From: Stenotrophomonas sp. SY1
Lineage (GTDB): Bacteria > Pseudomonadota > Gammaproteobacteria > Xanthomonadales > Xanthomonadaceae
DNA length: 64,000 nucleotides
NCBI RefSeq assembly: GCF_021202945.1
Contig: NZ_JAJOYR010000002.1
Coordinates: forward strand, 62,001 to 126,000
Direction: 5' to 3'
Made by a program: the position numbers and the translations under genes. The notes beneath the pieces are model-generated. The model saw nothing but the letters and a program-made list of their open reading frames with translations, was not told the DNA's origin and made no database searches. Of this stretch, positions 7,970-16,089 are shown one piece after another; positions within the stretch are counted from its first letter, which is position 1; every line of letters begins with the position of its first letter.

Positions 7970-8087
7970 GTAGGAGCGCTTTCAGGCGCGAAGCTAGCGA
8001 TCTTGAACGAACACGCATGCGTCGGTCAGGCAATGCGCTTGTCGGCTTCGGATGCAGCAACAGCTTCGTGGCCGAGGCCGCTCCTAC
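7970..8087. repeat. 118-bp palindromic repeat unit
   Basis: Same length as the unit at 7801. Left arm GTAGGAGCGCTTTCAGGCGCGAAGC begins at 7970 (GTAGGAGCGCT then TTCAGGCGCGAAGC); right arm GAGGCCGCTCCTAC ends at 8087. The interior shares GAACGAACACGCA, GGTCAGGCAATGCG and GGCTTCGGATG. The arms differ from the middle copy by paired changes that keep the stem. Confidence 0.75.
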
Positions 8088-8123
8088 GATGGAGCGGCTG
8101 CCCACCTCAACGGCGGCCCCCGA

Positions 8124-9014
8124 TCAGCGACGGCCCAGGCTCACCCGCACATCGCCCGAATGCGAGTTGATCGAAATGTCGCCATCGCCGCTGCCCAGGC
8201 GTGCGTCCAGGTTGCTGCCGGGGCCGTAGCGCGGGCGCTCCACCTTGCCGACATCGGAATTGATGTCGCCACTGAAGCTGTTGACCTTCAACTGCGCGGA
8301 TGTCTGCGCCGGCAAGGTCAGCGAGACCGACGCGCTCACCGTCTGCAGGCTGATCCGCCCGCCCGGTTGCAGGCCCGCACTGCGCACCCCAAGACTGCCC
8401 GACACGGTCTCCGCATCCAGGCGCTGCACTGCCGACAGGTCCAGATTGATGCCGCCGGACACCGTGTTCGCCTTGACGTCACCGCCACCGGCACCACTGC
8501 CGGTAACCGACCCACTGACGCTGCTCAGCTCCAGTCGCGAAGTGCGCACCTGCGAACGGATCGCACCACTGACCGTCTGCAATTCCACTTCATTGGCCTG
8601 GCCGGTGGCAGTGATCGCGCCGCTGACCGTGGTTGCCTGCAGACGGGCCAGGTTCACCTCGGCCACATCCACGCCGGCACTCACCGTGCTGGCCTGCAAC
8701 TGCGCCGCACGCGGCACCCGCAGCTCCAGTTCCGCCCCCTGGCTGCGGCCGTTCTGCGGGTAGACAACCTTGAGCTGCACCCGGTTGGCACTGCTTTCCA
8801 CTTCCAGACGCTGGCCGGCACCGAGCGTGCCGGTCAGCTGCACTTCGTTGCGGTCCCAGCCGCGCACGGTGACCGAACCGGCGATATTGCTCAGATCAAC
8901 CCGGCCACCGCTGGACAGAGGCAGACGTTCATTGACGGTAGTTTGCGCGAACACCGGTGCTGCGGCGGCCAACAGCACGGTTGCGACCAACAGGTTTCGC
9001 AGGGAGATGATCAT
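8124..9014 (-). CDS. DUF4097 beta-repeat exported protein
   Basis: 296 residues. Signal peptide at 1-23 (LLVATVLLAAAAPVFAQ). The rest is a right-handed beta-helix-like repeat of the DUF4097/putative adhesin family, with recurring TVSG and SVSG turns (for example VSGAITATG, VSGSVTGSG, VSGGINLDL, VSGSLGVRS). No catalytic residues are visible; a structural or surface role is likely. It is the last gene of a three-gene operon with a sigma factor and an anti-sigma-like protein, 11 bp after the latter, and so is probably a target or partner of that regulatory pair. AGGAG precedes the ATG. Confidence 0.82.
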   Translation of the reverse strand: MIISLRNLLVATVLLAAAAPVFAQTTVNERLPLSSGGRVDLSNIAGSVTVRGWDRNEVQLTGTLGAGQRLEVESSANRVQLKVVYPQNGRSQGAELELRVPRAAQLQASTVSAGVDVAEVNLARLQATTVSGAITATGQANEVELQTVSGAIRSQVRTSRLELSSVSGSVTGSGAGGGDVKANTVSGGINLDLSAVQRLDAETVSGSLGVRSAGLQPGGRISLQTVSASVSLTLPAQTSAQLKVNSFSGDINSDVGKVERPRYGPGSNLDARLGSGDGDISINSHSGDVRVSLGRR

Positions 9015-9025
9015 GGGAGGCTCCT

Positions 9026-9553
9026 TCAGGAAGACAGACCGGCGTTGCCAAGGCCTTGCCGGGTTAGTTCAAGACGCAGCGCGTAGGTGCGCTGCAACTG
9101 GCCCAGCAGGAAACCGGCCTGCGGGCTTTGATCGATGGCGTTGCGGATGCTGTCGGCACTGGCGTCGATCTCGCGCAACGCTGGTTGCAACTCTGCCGGC
9201 ATGTGTTGCTGGGGAATCGCGGCAATGGCCAACCGGTACTCGTGGGTCAAGGCGTTGGCCTGGGCCTGCAACAGCGAATCCGGCGCGGAGCGTTCCTGCG
9301 GCATCCACAGCGCAACACTGCCGATCAGGGCCAGCACCGCTGCGGCCGCGCCGGCCAGCCACGGCCAACGCCGCGGTTGCCGTGATGCGCCGTTGGCAGT
9401 GATCGGTCGCGGCATCGGCACGGTGACGCTGTCGCGCGGGGTGGTTTCCAGTTCGGCGGCAATGCGTTGCCACACCGCTGCCGGAGGCAGGCGTTCTGCA
9501 GGGAGTTGACGCAGGCGCTGGGCCAGCGGGTCGTTGTCGTGTTCGTCCATCAT
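9026..9553 (-). CDS. Anti-sigma-factor-like single-pass membrane protein
   Basis: 175 residues. A cytoplasmic N-terminal segment (1-60) carries PLAQRLRQLPAERLPPAAVW, then one membrane helix near 64-82 (WLAGAAAAVLALIGSVALW) and a periplasmic helical part with alternating charged residues. This layout, and translational coupling to an ECF sigma gene (the sigma stop and this start overlap as ATGA at 9550-9553), fit a membrane anti-sigma factor. I see no HCC zinc motif, so it is not a ZAS-type anti-sigma. The role is inferred from context. Confidence 0.7.
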   Translation of the reverse strand: MMDEHDNDPLAQRLRQLPAERLPPAAVWQRIAAELETTPRDSVTVPMPRPITANGASRQPRRWPWLAGAAAAVLALIGSVALWMPQERSAPDSLLQAQANALTHEYRLAIAAIPQQHMPAELQPALREIDASADSIRNAIDQSPQAGFLLGQLQRTYALRLELTRQGLGNAGLSS

Positions 9554-10125
9554 GCTTCTCCAAGCCGCACGCGCAGCAGGCTGCGAGCGCGGTGCAACTG
9601 TGCCTTGGAACTGCCGACGGCCATCTGCAGTTCGGTGGCGATTTCCTGGTGTTTCCAGCCTTCTATGTCGTGCAGCACCAGCACCGCACGGGCGCGCGGC
9701 GGCAGGGTCAGCAAGGCGCGTTCAAGGTCCAGGCCGGTGGCGTGGCAACGCGGGATGGCGGCCATCTCGGCCAACACGTCCATTCCGCTTTCGCCGGCGT
9801 CCAACGATTCAAAAACAGCGCTGGCACGCAGCTCCATCAGTGCGGTGTTGACGGCGAGGCGGTGCAGCCAGGTACCCAGCGCGCTTTCACCACGGAACTG
9901 CGGCAGCTTGCGCCAGGCCTGGATGAAGGTTTCCTGCAGCACGTCCTCGGCACGCGCGGCATTGCCACCGCACAGACGCCACAACAACGCGTTGAGCCGG
10001 GCCGCATGACGGCGGTAGATCCGTTCGAAGGCGTGTACGTCACCGGCAGCGGCGGCACGGGCCAACGCGGCGTCGTCCACGGCGGGCGATGAAGGAGCAG
10101 CGGTGGTCACGGTGGCGTCGAGCAT
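9550..10125 (-). CDS. ECF-type RNA polymerase sigma factor
   Basis: 191 residues. Region 2 spans about 17-85 (AFERIYRRHAARLNALLWRL; then AEDVLQETFIQAWRKL with the core-binding helix) and region 4 about 130-188 (LPPRARAVLVLHDIEGWKHQ, then the recognition helix with VGSSKAQLHRARSLLR). It should direct RNA polymerase to its own regulon, probably including this operon. The ATG at 10125 gives a normal ECF length; the open frame upstream is not sigma-like. It is divergent from the MscS gene. Confidence 0.88.
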   Translation of the reverse strand: MLDATVTTAAPSSPAVDDAALARAAAAGDVHAFERIYRRHAARLNALLWRLCGGNAARAEDVLQETFIQAWRKLPQFRGESALGTWLHRLAVNTALMELRASAVFESLDAGESGMDVLAEMAAIPRCHATGLDLERALLTLPPRARAVLVLHDIEGWKHQEIATELQMAVGSSKAQLHRARSLLRVRLGEA

Positions 10126-10361
10126 ATCCGTTGGATGCGGACAGCAGACAAAAGGTTTAAAGGCCGATGCAATCGCCGCGATACGCCTGCGCGGGTTGGC
10201 AGCCTTGGACCGCTTGGCCGACAATCCCACCTTGTTCGTGCGCCGCCGTTGTGCCCCAGCTTCCGGTGGCTGCCAGCAGCTCCTGCGCCTGGGTGGCAAG
10301 CCCAGGCCTCGCCCCAAACGCGCCCTGCCCCTGCCATGCGCGGCCTGCAAGGAAATCGATG

Positions 10362-10943
10362 ATGACGCGGTACCTCCCCCCTTCGATGCACACCTGGATC
10401 AACCCGCTCAGCATCGCGCTGAGCATCGCCCTGATCCTGCTGGTGGCCTGGCTGCTGCGGCTGCTGATGCGCCGGCTGCTGGCACGACTGGGCCGCCATT
10501 ACACCCTTCCGGGACCGATCGAACTGGCGATCCGCCGGCTGTTCAATTTCATCATCGGCAGCGTCGCGCTGGTCGTCATCCTCGACCGCTTGAACGTGGA
10601 CGCCAAGGTGTTGTGGACCGCGTTCACCGGCTTTGCCGCAGTGGGTGCGGTCGCGTTTTTCGCGGCGTGGAGCGTGTTGTCCAACATCTTCTGCACCTTC
10701 CTGATCTTCACCACCCGCCCGTTCCGGCTTGGCGACCAGATCGAACTGCTGGAGAACGGCGAGAAGCCCGGCCTGAAGGGCCGCGTACACGACATCAACC
10801 TGATCTACACCACCTTGCACGAGATCGGCGGCCCGGCCGAGGGCACGCTGATGCAGATTCCCAACAGCCTGTTCTTCCAGCGTGGCCTGCGCCGCTGGCG
10901 GCATGGGGACAACGCCCAGGATGCGATCGAGGGCGATGGCTGA
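10362..10943 (+). CDS. Small mechanosensitive ion channel family protein (MscS-like)
   Basis: 193 residues, shorter than E. coli MscS (286). Two N-terminal membrane helices, a third pore-type helix (TGFAAVGAVAFFAAWSVLSN) and the start of the MscS beta domain (TRPFRLGDQIEL, GRVHDINLIYT, IPNSLFFQR) are seen; the large C-terminal cage domain is missing or reduced. It probably forms a tension-gated inner-membrane channel that relieves osmotic shock. AAGGA at 10349-10353 lies 8 bp before this ATG; an adjacent ATG at 10359 is the alternative. Confidence 0.82.
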   Translation: MTRYLPPSMHTWINPLSIALSIALILLVAWLLRLLMRRLLARLGRHYTLPGPIELAIRRLFNFIIGSVALVVILDRLNVDAKVLWTAFTGFAAVGAVAFFAAWSVLSNIFCTFLIFTTRPFRLGDQIELLENGEKPGLKGRVHDINLIYTTLHEIGGPAEGTLMQIPNSLFFQRGLRRWRHGDNAQDAIEGDG

Positions 10944-11010
10944 CGGGTAGTCCTGCGCTCGCGGAAGCAGGGCAAGAGCCAACCGCAAGCCAGAGCGGCC
11001 CTCTCCCCAA

Positions 11011-11036
11011 CCCCTCTCCCGCACGCGGGAGAGGGG
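11011..11036. repeat. CCCCTCTCCCGC palindrome (possible terminator)
   Basis: A 12-bp perfect stem, CCCCTCTCCCGC against GCGGGAGAGGGG, with a 2-nt centre, followed by CTTTC. It could end transcripts of the MscS gene. A decayed copy follows at about 11053-11090. The rest of the 378-bp gap before sotB shows nothing I can name. Confidence 0.6.
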
Positions 11037-11321
11037 CTTTCAAGCAACAGCGGCCTTCTCCCTCCTCCCGTGAACCTGAGAGGGGCTTTCAGCCAACAGC
11101 CGGGTTGGTGGACGTACCGCTGCCCACGTCTTCCGTGAACGGCAAAAAGGAATCGGGCCCCGCCTCCGCCAGCGGCAGGAGGCTCCCACCGCACTGGCGC
11201 TGCGAACTGAACACGCCTCCAGCAATCGCCCGATGGACCACAGCTTTTCATTCATGCGGCACTGCAGCATGCGAAAATCCTGCCCATCTTCCGGCTTTTC
11301 CAGCCGCAGCGTCCGCGAACG

Positions 11322-12578
11322 ATGTCCTCTTCAAACGCCTCCTGTCCTGCCGCCCCGGCAGGCACCGCTTCCGCCGTTTCCGAAATCCCGGATGAGCGCA
11401 GTAACCGCCAGCGCTGGGCCAGCGTCATTGCCCTAGCCATGGCGGCGTTCGTGTTCAACACCAGTGAGTTCGTCCCGGTCGGACTGTTGAGCGATATCGG
11501 TGGCAGCTTCGGCAAGCCGATTGAGCAGGTCGGGCTGATGTTGACCATCTATGCCTGGGTGGTGGCGCTGACCTCTCTGCCGTGCATGCTGCTAACCCGC
11601 AATTTCGACCGGCGCCGGCTGCTGCTGGGGGTATTCGCGCTGTTTGTCGTCAGCCACCTGCTTTCGGCGCTGGCCTGGAGCTACCCGATCCTGATGGTCA
11701 GTCGCGTCGGCATCGCGCTGGCGCATGCGGTGTTCTGGTCGATCACCGCCTCGCTGGCGGTGCGCGTGGCACCGGCCGACAAGCGCCCGCAGGCGCTGGG
11801 CCTGCTGGCGACCGGCACTTCGGTGGCGATGGTGCTGGGCATTCCGCTGGGCCGCATCGTCGGTGAGTGGCTGGGCTGGCGCGTCACTTTCCTGGCCATC
11901 GGCGGCGTGGCACTGCTGGCGATGGTGGTGCTGGCGCGGCTGTTGCCGGCACTCCCCAGCCAGAACGCCGGCTCGGCCAGCAGCCTGCCGCTGTTGCTGC
12001 GACGCCCGGCGCTGGTGGCGCTGTACGTGCTGGTGATGGTGGTGATTTCTGCCCAGTTCACCGGTTACAGCTACATCGAGCCATTCGTGCAGAAGGTCGG
12101 CGGCTTCGATGGGCACGTCACCACACTGGTGCTGCTGCTGTTCGGTGGCATGGGCTTCGTCGGCAGCGTTCTGTTCTCGCGTTACGGATTGCGCTGGCCG
12201 CGTGGCTTCCTGCTGATGGCCATCGGCACCCTGGCCTCCTGCCTGTTGCTGCTGCGCACCGGGCTGGGCAATACCGCCCTGCTGTATGTGCTGGTGTCGG
12301 TATGGGGCGTGGCGATGATCTGCTTCGCGCTTTCGATGCAGTCCAAAGTGCTGAACCTCGCTTCCGATGCCACCGACGTGGCGATGGCGCTGTTCTCGGG
12401 CATCTTCAACATCGGCATTGGTGCCGGCGCGCTGATCGGCAGCCAGGTCAGCCTGCACCTGGGCATGCAGCACATCGGCCTGGTCGGCGGGCTGCTGGCC
12501 GTCGCGGGCTGGTTGTGGTGCCTGTTCGCGATGCTGCGCTGGAGTGGCAGCTTTCGCCTGTCCGGCGGCCATCACTGA
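11322..12578 (+). CDS. sotB: SotB-type MFS sugar efflux transporter
   Basis: 418 residues with 12 predicted membrane helices of the major facilitator superfamily. The signature [16 protein letters not shown] near residue 46 is that of SotB/YdeA, which exports arabinose and isopropyl-galactoside and limits sugar build-up. The N-terminal 30 residues are Ser/Ala-rich and cytoplasmic. Length is normal (E. coli SotB 396). The physiological substrate in this organism is not shown by the sequence. The gene is followed after about 75 bp by a GNAT gene on the same strand. Confidence 0.87.
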   Translation: MSSSNASCPAAPAGTASAVSEIPDERSNRQRWASVIALAMAAFVFNTSEFVPVGLLSDIGGSFGKPIEQVGLMLTIYAWVVALTSLPCMLLTRNFDRRRLLLGVFALFVVSHLLSALAWSYPILMVSRVGIALAHAVFWSITASLAVRVAPADKRPQALGLLATGTSVAMVLGIPLGRIVGEWLGWRVTFLAIGGVALLAMVVLARLLPALPSQNAGSASSLPLLLRRPALVALYVLVMVVISAQFTGYSYIEPFVQKVGGFDGHVTTLVLLLFGGMGFVGSVLFSRYGLRWPRGFLLMAIGTLASCLLLLRTGLGNTALLYVLVSVWGVAMICFALSMQSKVLNLASDATDVAMALFSGIFNIGIGAGALIGSQVSLHLGMQHIGLVGGLLAVAGWLWCLFAMLRWSGSFRLSGGHH

Positions 12579-12652
12579 AACCTGCGTTCGGTCGCAGCTC
12601 GCGGTTGTCGCTGCCACTATGCTCGGCACGAGCATGGCTATGGGGGCGGCCA

Positions 12653-13138
12653 ATGGAGTCAAATCACACTCTCCGCGAAGCAACGCTGGCGGATGCGGCG
12701 GCGTTGAGCGCGCTGGTCACGCCACTGGCCCGGCACCTGCTTGACCCCACCACCGGGGCCAGCGCGCATTCGTTCCTGGCCACGCTCGTGCCGGACAGCT
12801 TCGCCGAACGGCTCGGCTCAGCGCAGTTCGCGCATTACCTGATCGAGGACGACAGCAGGCTGTGCGGCATGATCGCCATGCGCGAGGGCAGCCACGTCCA
12901 TCACCTGTTCGTGAGCCGCACCGCGCGGCGACGCGGCATTGCCCGGCAGTTGTGGGAACACGCGCTGCGCATCCACGGCAGGCAGGTGTATACGGTCAAC
13001 TCCTCGGAGATCGCGGTGCCGGTGTACGAGCAGTTCGGCTTCTTCGCCAAGGCCGCGCCGCAGACGGTCAAGGGCGTGCGCTTTGTGCCGATGGAGCGGC
13101 CACGGCTGGTACGGCCGGTGGGTTTGCAGGACGGGTAG
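12653..13138 (+). CDS. GNAT family N-acetyltransferase
   Basis: 161 residues with the GNAT fold: motif A HHLFVSRTARRRGIARQLW (about 83-101) contains the acetyl-CoA pyrophosphate loop R/Q-x-x-G-x-G/A (RRRGIA), and motif B shows VYTVNSS and VPVYEQFGF. The acceptor substrate is unknown. The ATG at 12653 starts the conserved REATLADAAAL strand. The TAG stop at 13136-13138 lies within a GTAGGAGC repeat motif that opens the repeat-filled gap downstream. Confidence 0.83.
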   Translation: MESNHTLREATLADAAALSALVTPLARHLLDPTTGASAHSFLATLVPDSFAERLGSAQFAHYLIEDDSRLCGMIAMREGSHVHHLFVSRTARRRGIARQLWEHALRIHGRQVYTVNSSEIAVPVYEQFGFFAKAAPQTVKGVRFVPMERPRLVRPVGLQDG

Positions 13139-13460
13139 GAGCTGCGTAAGCCGCGAATGCAACCGCAGCGAAAAGGCCTGCAATTGCAGCCCTTCGCAGG
13201 AGTGGCTTCAGCTGCGAAGCCAATAGAAGTTCCGCTTTTCGAGTGCCTGCAATTGCAGTGATCTTCGCTGCTTCCATGGCAGCGGCTTCGCGGCTGGAGC
13301 CGCTCCTGAAAAGCGCTGTTTCTGCAATCGCAGATATCCCGGCTACTGACATGGCAGTGGCTTCGCGGCTTACGCCGCTCCTACAAGGGCGGTCTCTGCA
13401 ACTACGGGCGCCGCTGCCGCGGTTGCATTCGCGGCTTCGCGACTGAAGCCGCGCCTACGG
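13134..13460. repeat. Cluster of GTAGGAGC-type repeat arms
   Basis: This 330-bp gap holds at least five arms of the GTAGGAGC/GCTCCTAC family: 13135 forward, about 13196 forward (GCAGGAGTGGCTTCAGC), about 13282-13306 inverted, about 13360-13385 inverted and about 13430-13458 inverted. The interiors share CTGCAATTGCAG but are shuffled, unlike the regular units elsewhere in this window. No gene is seen. Confidence 0.65.
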
Positions 13461-13469
13461 GAGGGTGCC

Positions 13470-13736
13470 TCAGCGCAGCTGGCTGTCCTTGCTGCCGCGG
13501 CGGTTGTAACCGGACGACGCGGCTTCCTCGGCGTCATGCGCCTGCTGGCAGCTGATGCACAGGCGCACGCCCGGCACCGCCTTGCGCCGCGCCTCGGGAA
13601 TCGGCGCGTCGCATTCCTCGCAGTGCTCCAGCCCCGGGCCGCTGGGCAAGCGGCTACGGGCGCGCTTGATCGCGTCCTCTACCGTGGCGTCGATCTGATC
13701 CTGAACGGCGGTGTCGCCCGCCCAGCCGGTGGCCAT
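13470..13736 (-). CDS. ybiI: DksA/TraR-type zinc finger protein, YbiI homologue
   Basis: 88 residues, the same length as E. coli YbiI and very similar throughout: MATGWAGDTAVQDQI at the start, the C4 zinc finger CEEC (47-50) with CISC, and the conserved end GYNRRGSKDSQLR. These small DksA relatives may bind in the RNA polymerase secondary channel, but YbiI has no settled function. The ATG at 13736 is chosen by match to YbiI; an upstream ATG at 13760 would add 8 unconserved residues. Confidence 0.9.
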   Translation of the reverse strand: MATGWAGDTAVQDQIDATVEDAIKRARSRLPSGPGLEHCEECDAPIPEARRKAVPGVRLCISCQQAHDAEEAASSGYNRRGSKDSQLR

Positions 13737-13807
13737 GTCCGGATACTCCGTGGTAACCAAACGCCAGCCTAGCGCAGTTGCCTGAGCGCCAGGTCAACGC
13801 CGGCCAG

Positions 13808-14362
13808 TCACCACATCAGGTCGTCGGGCACCTGGAACTGGGCGTAATAGGCGTCGTCTTCGGCATTGCCGGTGGAGACGGGAGTGTCCTCGCTCTGGCC
13901 GTGGTCGAGCACGATCAGCTCGGCGGCGCGCTCGCGCACTTTCTCGGCGGCCACACGCGGCAACAGCTCGAAGCTCTCGGCATGGCGCACGATCACCAAC
14001 GCACCGGCGGCCAGCTGCTTGCGCAGCGCCTCGGTGACCAGCACGGTGCGGATCACCTCGCCGTCATTGAAGCGGTACTCCAGCTCACCGGCGCGCGGCA
14101 GCTTGCGGTCGGCGATGATCTGCCGCGCCTGTGCGCGCAGTTCATCGGCGCGCCGCTGTGCATTGCGCTCGGCGGCCAGCGCGCGGTCGGCTTCGGCCTT
14201 TTCAGCGCGGATGCGCTCGGCCTCGCGCTGGCTTTCGGTGGGGCCTGCCGGGCCCTTGCCATGGCGCGCCTTGACCTGCTCGCGCGCCACCTGGGACACC
14301 TGGGATTTCTTGACCAGGCCAGCCTTGAGCAGCTGTTCCTGGAGCGGATTCGCCTTTGCCAT
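13808..14362 (-). CDS. yaiL: DUF2058 family nucleoprotein, YaiL type
   Basis: 184 residues, mostly charged helix. The start MAKANPLQEQLLKAGLVKK matches the family pattern (E. coli YaiL begins almost identically). Residues 40-85 are a likely coiled coil rich in Arg, Glu and Ala, followed by a compact C-terminal domain (EYRFNDGEVIRTVLV, GALVIVRHAESFELLP). Function is unknown; the name nucleoprotein comes from older annotation. It is divergent from the YgjP-type gene, with starts 70 bp apart. Confidence 0.85.
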   Translation of the reverse strand: MAKANPLQEQLLKAGLVKKSQVSQVAREQVKARHGKGPAGPTESQREAERIRAEKAEADRALAAERNAQRRADELRAQARQIIADRKLPRAGELEYRFNDGEVIRTVLVTEALRKQLAAGALVIVRHAESFELLPRVAAEKVRERAAELIVLDHGQSEDTPVSTGNAEDDAYYAQFQVPDDLMW

Positions 14363-14432
14363 CGTCGTCTTCGTGGTTCTGTTGCCGATGCCTGCCATGA
14401 TACCGGCCTGCCCCGCCCATGCCGACGTCACC

Positions 14433-14930
14433 ATGCAAGCCCTGAAGTACCTGAATGGCTACCCTGAACACCTGCAGCAACAGGCGCGCGAGCTGCTCGC
14501 GCAGGGTCGCCTGGGCGAAATGGTGCGGCGTCGCTATGCCGAGCCGCATGCGGTGCGCAACGATCGCCAGCTCTACGACTACGTGCAGGCGCTGAAGGAT
14601 CGCCACCTGCGCCAGTCGCAGCCGCTGGGCAAGGTGCTGTATGACGGCAAGCTGCAGGTGGTCAAACATGCGCTGGGCACGCATACCGCCGTTTCCCGCA
14701 ACCATGGCGGCAAGCTCAAGGCCAGCCGTGAGATCCGCATCGCCAGCGTGTTCCGCGATGCGCCGGCGCCGTTCCTGCGGATGATCGTGGTCCACGAGCT
14801 GGCCCACATCAAGGAGGCCGAGCACAACAAGGCCTTCTACCAGCTGTGCCTGCACATGGAGCCGGATTACTACCAGTTGGAGTTCGACCTGCGCCTGTAC
14901 CTGACCGCGCTGGAGCACGACGCCGGCTGA
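14433..14930 (+). CDS. YgjP-like predicted metallohydrolase
   Basis: 165 residues of the YgjP/DUF45 group of M48-like zinc metallopeptidases. The zinc site HELAH sits near 118-122 with the third ligand in EAEHNKAFYQL a few residues later; Glu of the HExxH motif is present. The first 60 residues are helical. No signal peptide is seen, so it is cytoplasmic. The target is unknown. The ATG at 14433 is preferred; an in-frame ATG at 14397 would add 12 residues. Confidence 0.8.
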   Translation: MQALKYLNGYPEHLQQQARELLAQGRLGEMVRRRYAEPHAVRNDRQLYDYVQALKDRHLRQSQPLGKVLYDGKLQVVKHALGTHTAVSRNHGGKLKASREIRIASVFRDAPAPFLRMIVVHELAHIKEAEHNKAFYQLCLHMEPDYYQLEFDLRLYLTALEHDAG

Positions 14931-14996
14931 CCGCCGCATCGCTCCGCCGACCCAAGGGGGTTACACTCGCCGCCCCTTGCATGACCCGCTGTCGCC

Positions 14997-15707
14997 ATGA
15001 CCACTCCCATTCGCCTGGACAAACACCTGGCCGCGCAGCTGCAGTGCTCGCGCACCCAGGCGCAGCAATACATCGAAGGCGGCTGGGTCAGCGTGGACGG
15101 CGTGGTCGTTGAAACCCCGCAGACCATGGTGGCCGATGAAGTCGTCACCCTGGCCGAGGATGCCAACGCCGAAGGCGCCGAACCGGCCACCCTGCTGCTG
15201 AACAAGCCGGCCGGTGTCAGCGGCAACGCGCTGCTGGCCCTGCTCGATGAGGCCAACCGCTTTGCCGACGACACGTCCGACGTACGCATCCTGCGCCGGC
15301 ATTTCCAGCGCCTGGAGATGCCGATGCCGCTGGACGATGACGCAAACGGGCTGCTGGTGTTCACCCAGGACTGGCGGGTACGCCGCCATCTGCTCGAATC
15401 CGGCCCGTCGCTGGAGCAGGAATACATGGTGGACGTGGAAGGCGAGCCGAGCCCGTGGGCGATGTCGCGCCTGACCCAAGGCCTGATCTACCAGGGCCGC
15501 AGCCTGCAGAGCTGCAAGGTCAGCTGGCAAAGCGAGCAGCGCCTGCGTTTTGCGATCAAGGACGTGCGCCCGGGCCAGTTGCAGTACATGTGCAGCGAAG
15601 TGGGCCTGAAAGCGACCCAGGTGCGACGCCTGCGCATCGGTCGCATCGGCCTGAGCAAGATGCCTGAGGGTCAGTGGCGCTATCTGCTGCCCAGCCAGCG
15701 GTTCTGA
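14997..15707 (+). CDS. RsuA/RluF-type pseudouridine synthase, variant
   Basis: 236 residues. An N-terminal S4 RNA-binding domain (RLDKHLAAQLQCSRTQAQQY, about 6-50) is followed by an RsuA/RluB/E/F catalytic domain (LLLNKPAGV, GLLVFTQDW, LEQEYMVDV). The usual catalytic stretch GRLD-x-x-(T/S)-x-GL is here MPLDDDANGL: the Asp is kept, but the preceding Gly-Arg is Met-Pro. It is probably an rRNA pseudouridine synthase close to RluF, but the substitution next to the catalytic Asp leaves position and activity open. Confidence 0.78.
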   Translation: MTTPIRLDKHLAAQLQCSRTQAQQYIEGGWVSVDGVVVETPQTMVADEVVTLAEDANAEGAEPATLLLNKPAGVSGNALLALLDEANRFADDTSDVRILRRHFQRLEMPMPLDDDANGLLVFTQDWRVRRHLLESGPSLEQEYMVDVEGEPSPWAMSRLTQGLIYQGRSLQSCKVSWQSEQRLRFAIKDVRPGQLQYMCSEVGLKATQVRRLRIGRIGLSKMPEGQWRYLLPSQRF

Positions 15708-15768
15708 GGGCTTGGGGATTCGGTAGAGCGTAGCGAAGCTGCGCTGGGGCATTCCCGGCAACGCTTCT

Positions 15769-15790
15769 GCCGAACATGGCTCGGCACTAC
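15769..15790 (-). repeat. SMAG-like GTAGTGCC palindrome
   Basis: Read on the minus strand: GTAGTGCCGAGCCATG then TTCGGC, a stem with the GTAG head typical of Stenotrophomonas SMAG/REP elements. Its first four bases supply the TAG stop codon of azlD. It is a taxonomic marker for the window. Confidence 0.7.
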
Positions 15791-16089
15791 AGCAGGCGGA
15801 GGAGTGCCGCTGTCAGGGCGCCCAGCACAACCACCGCCAGGAATGGCAATCGCAACGCCAGCGCCACGCCGGCCGCCAGCAACGCGCCGATGCGTGCATC
15901 CAGCACGATCCCCTGCCCGGCCGAAACCGCGTTCATCGTCGTCAGCGATGCCAGCAGGCCGATGGTCAAGGCACCGGCCACGCGGTTCATCCGTGCCGAC
16001 TCCATCCAGCGCACCGGCACCAGATAACCGACGAACTTGAGCGCCCACGCCGCCACGCAGGCCAATACTATCCAGCCCCACAGGTTCAT
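15787..16089 (-). CDS. azlD: AzlD family branched-chain amino acid export subunit
   Basis: 100 residues with three or four membrane helices (WGWIVLACVAAWALKFVGYL at the start; LPFLAVVVLGALTAALL at the end) and the AzlD pattern around RMNRVAGALTIGLLAS. With AzlC it forms a two-part exporter of branched-chain amino acids (BrnFE type). The start overlaps the azlC stop (ATGA), so the two are translationally coupled. The stop codon comes from a SMAG-like repeat. Confidence 0.85.
   Translation of the reverse strand: MNLWGWIVLACVAAWALKFVGYLVPVRWMESARMNRVAGALTIGLLASLTTMNAVSAGQGIVLDARIGALLAAGVALALRLPFLAVVVLGALTAALLRLL

Noticed and set aside
1022..8087. CRISPR array
   Set aside because: The repeats are self-complementary, few and spaced by unequal or conserved interiors, and no cas genes are present.
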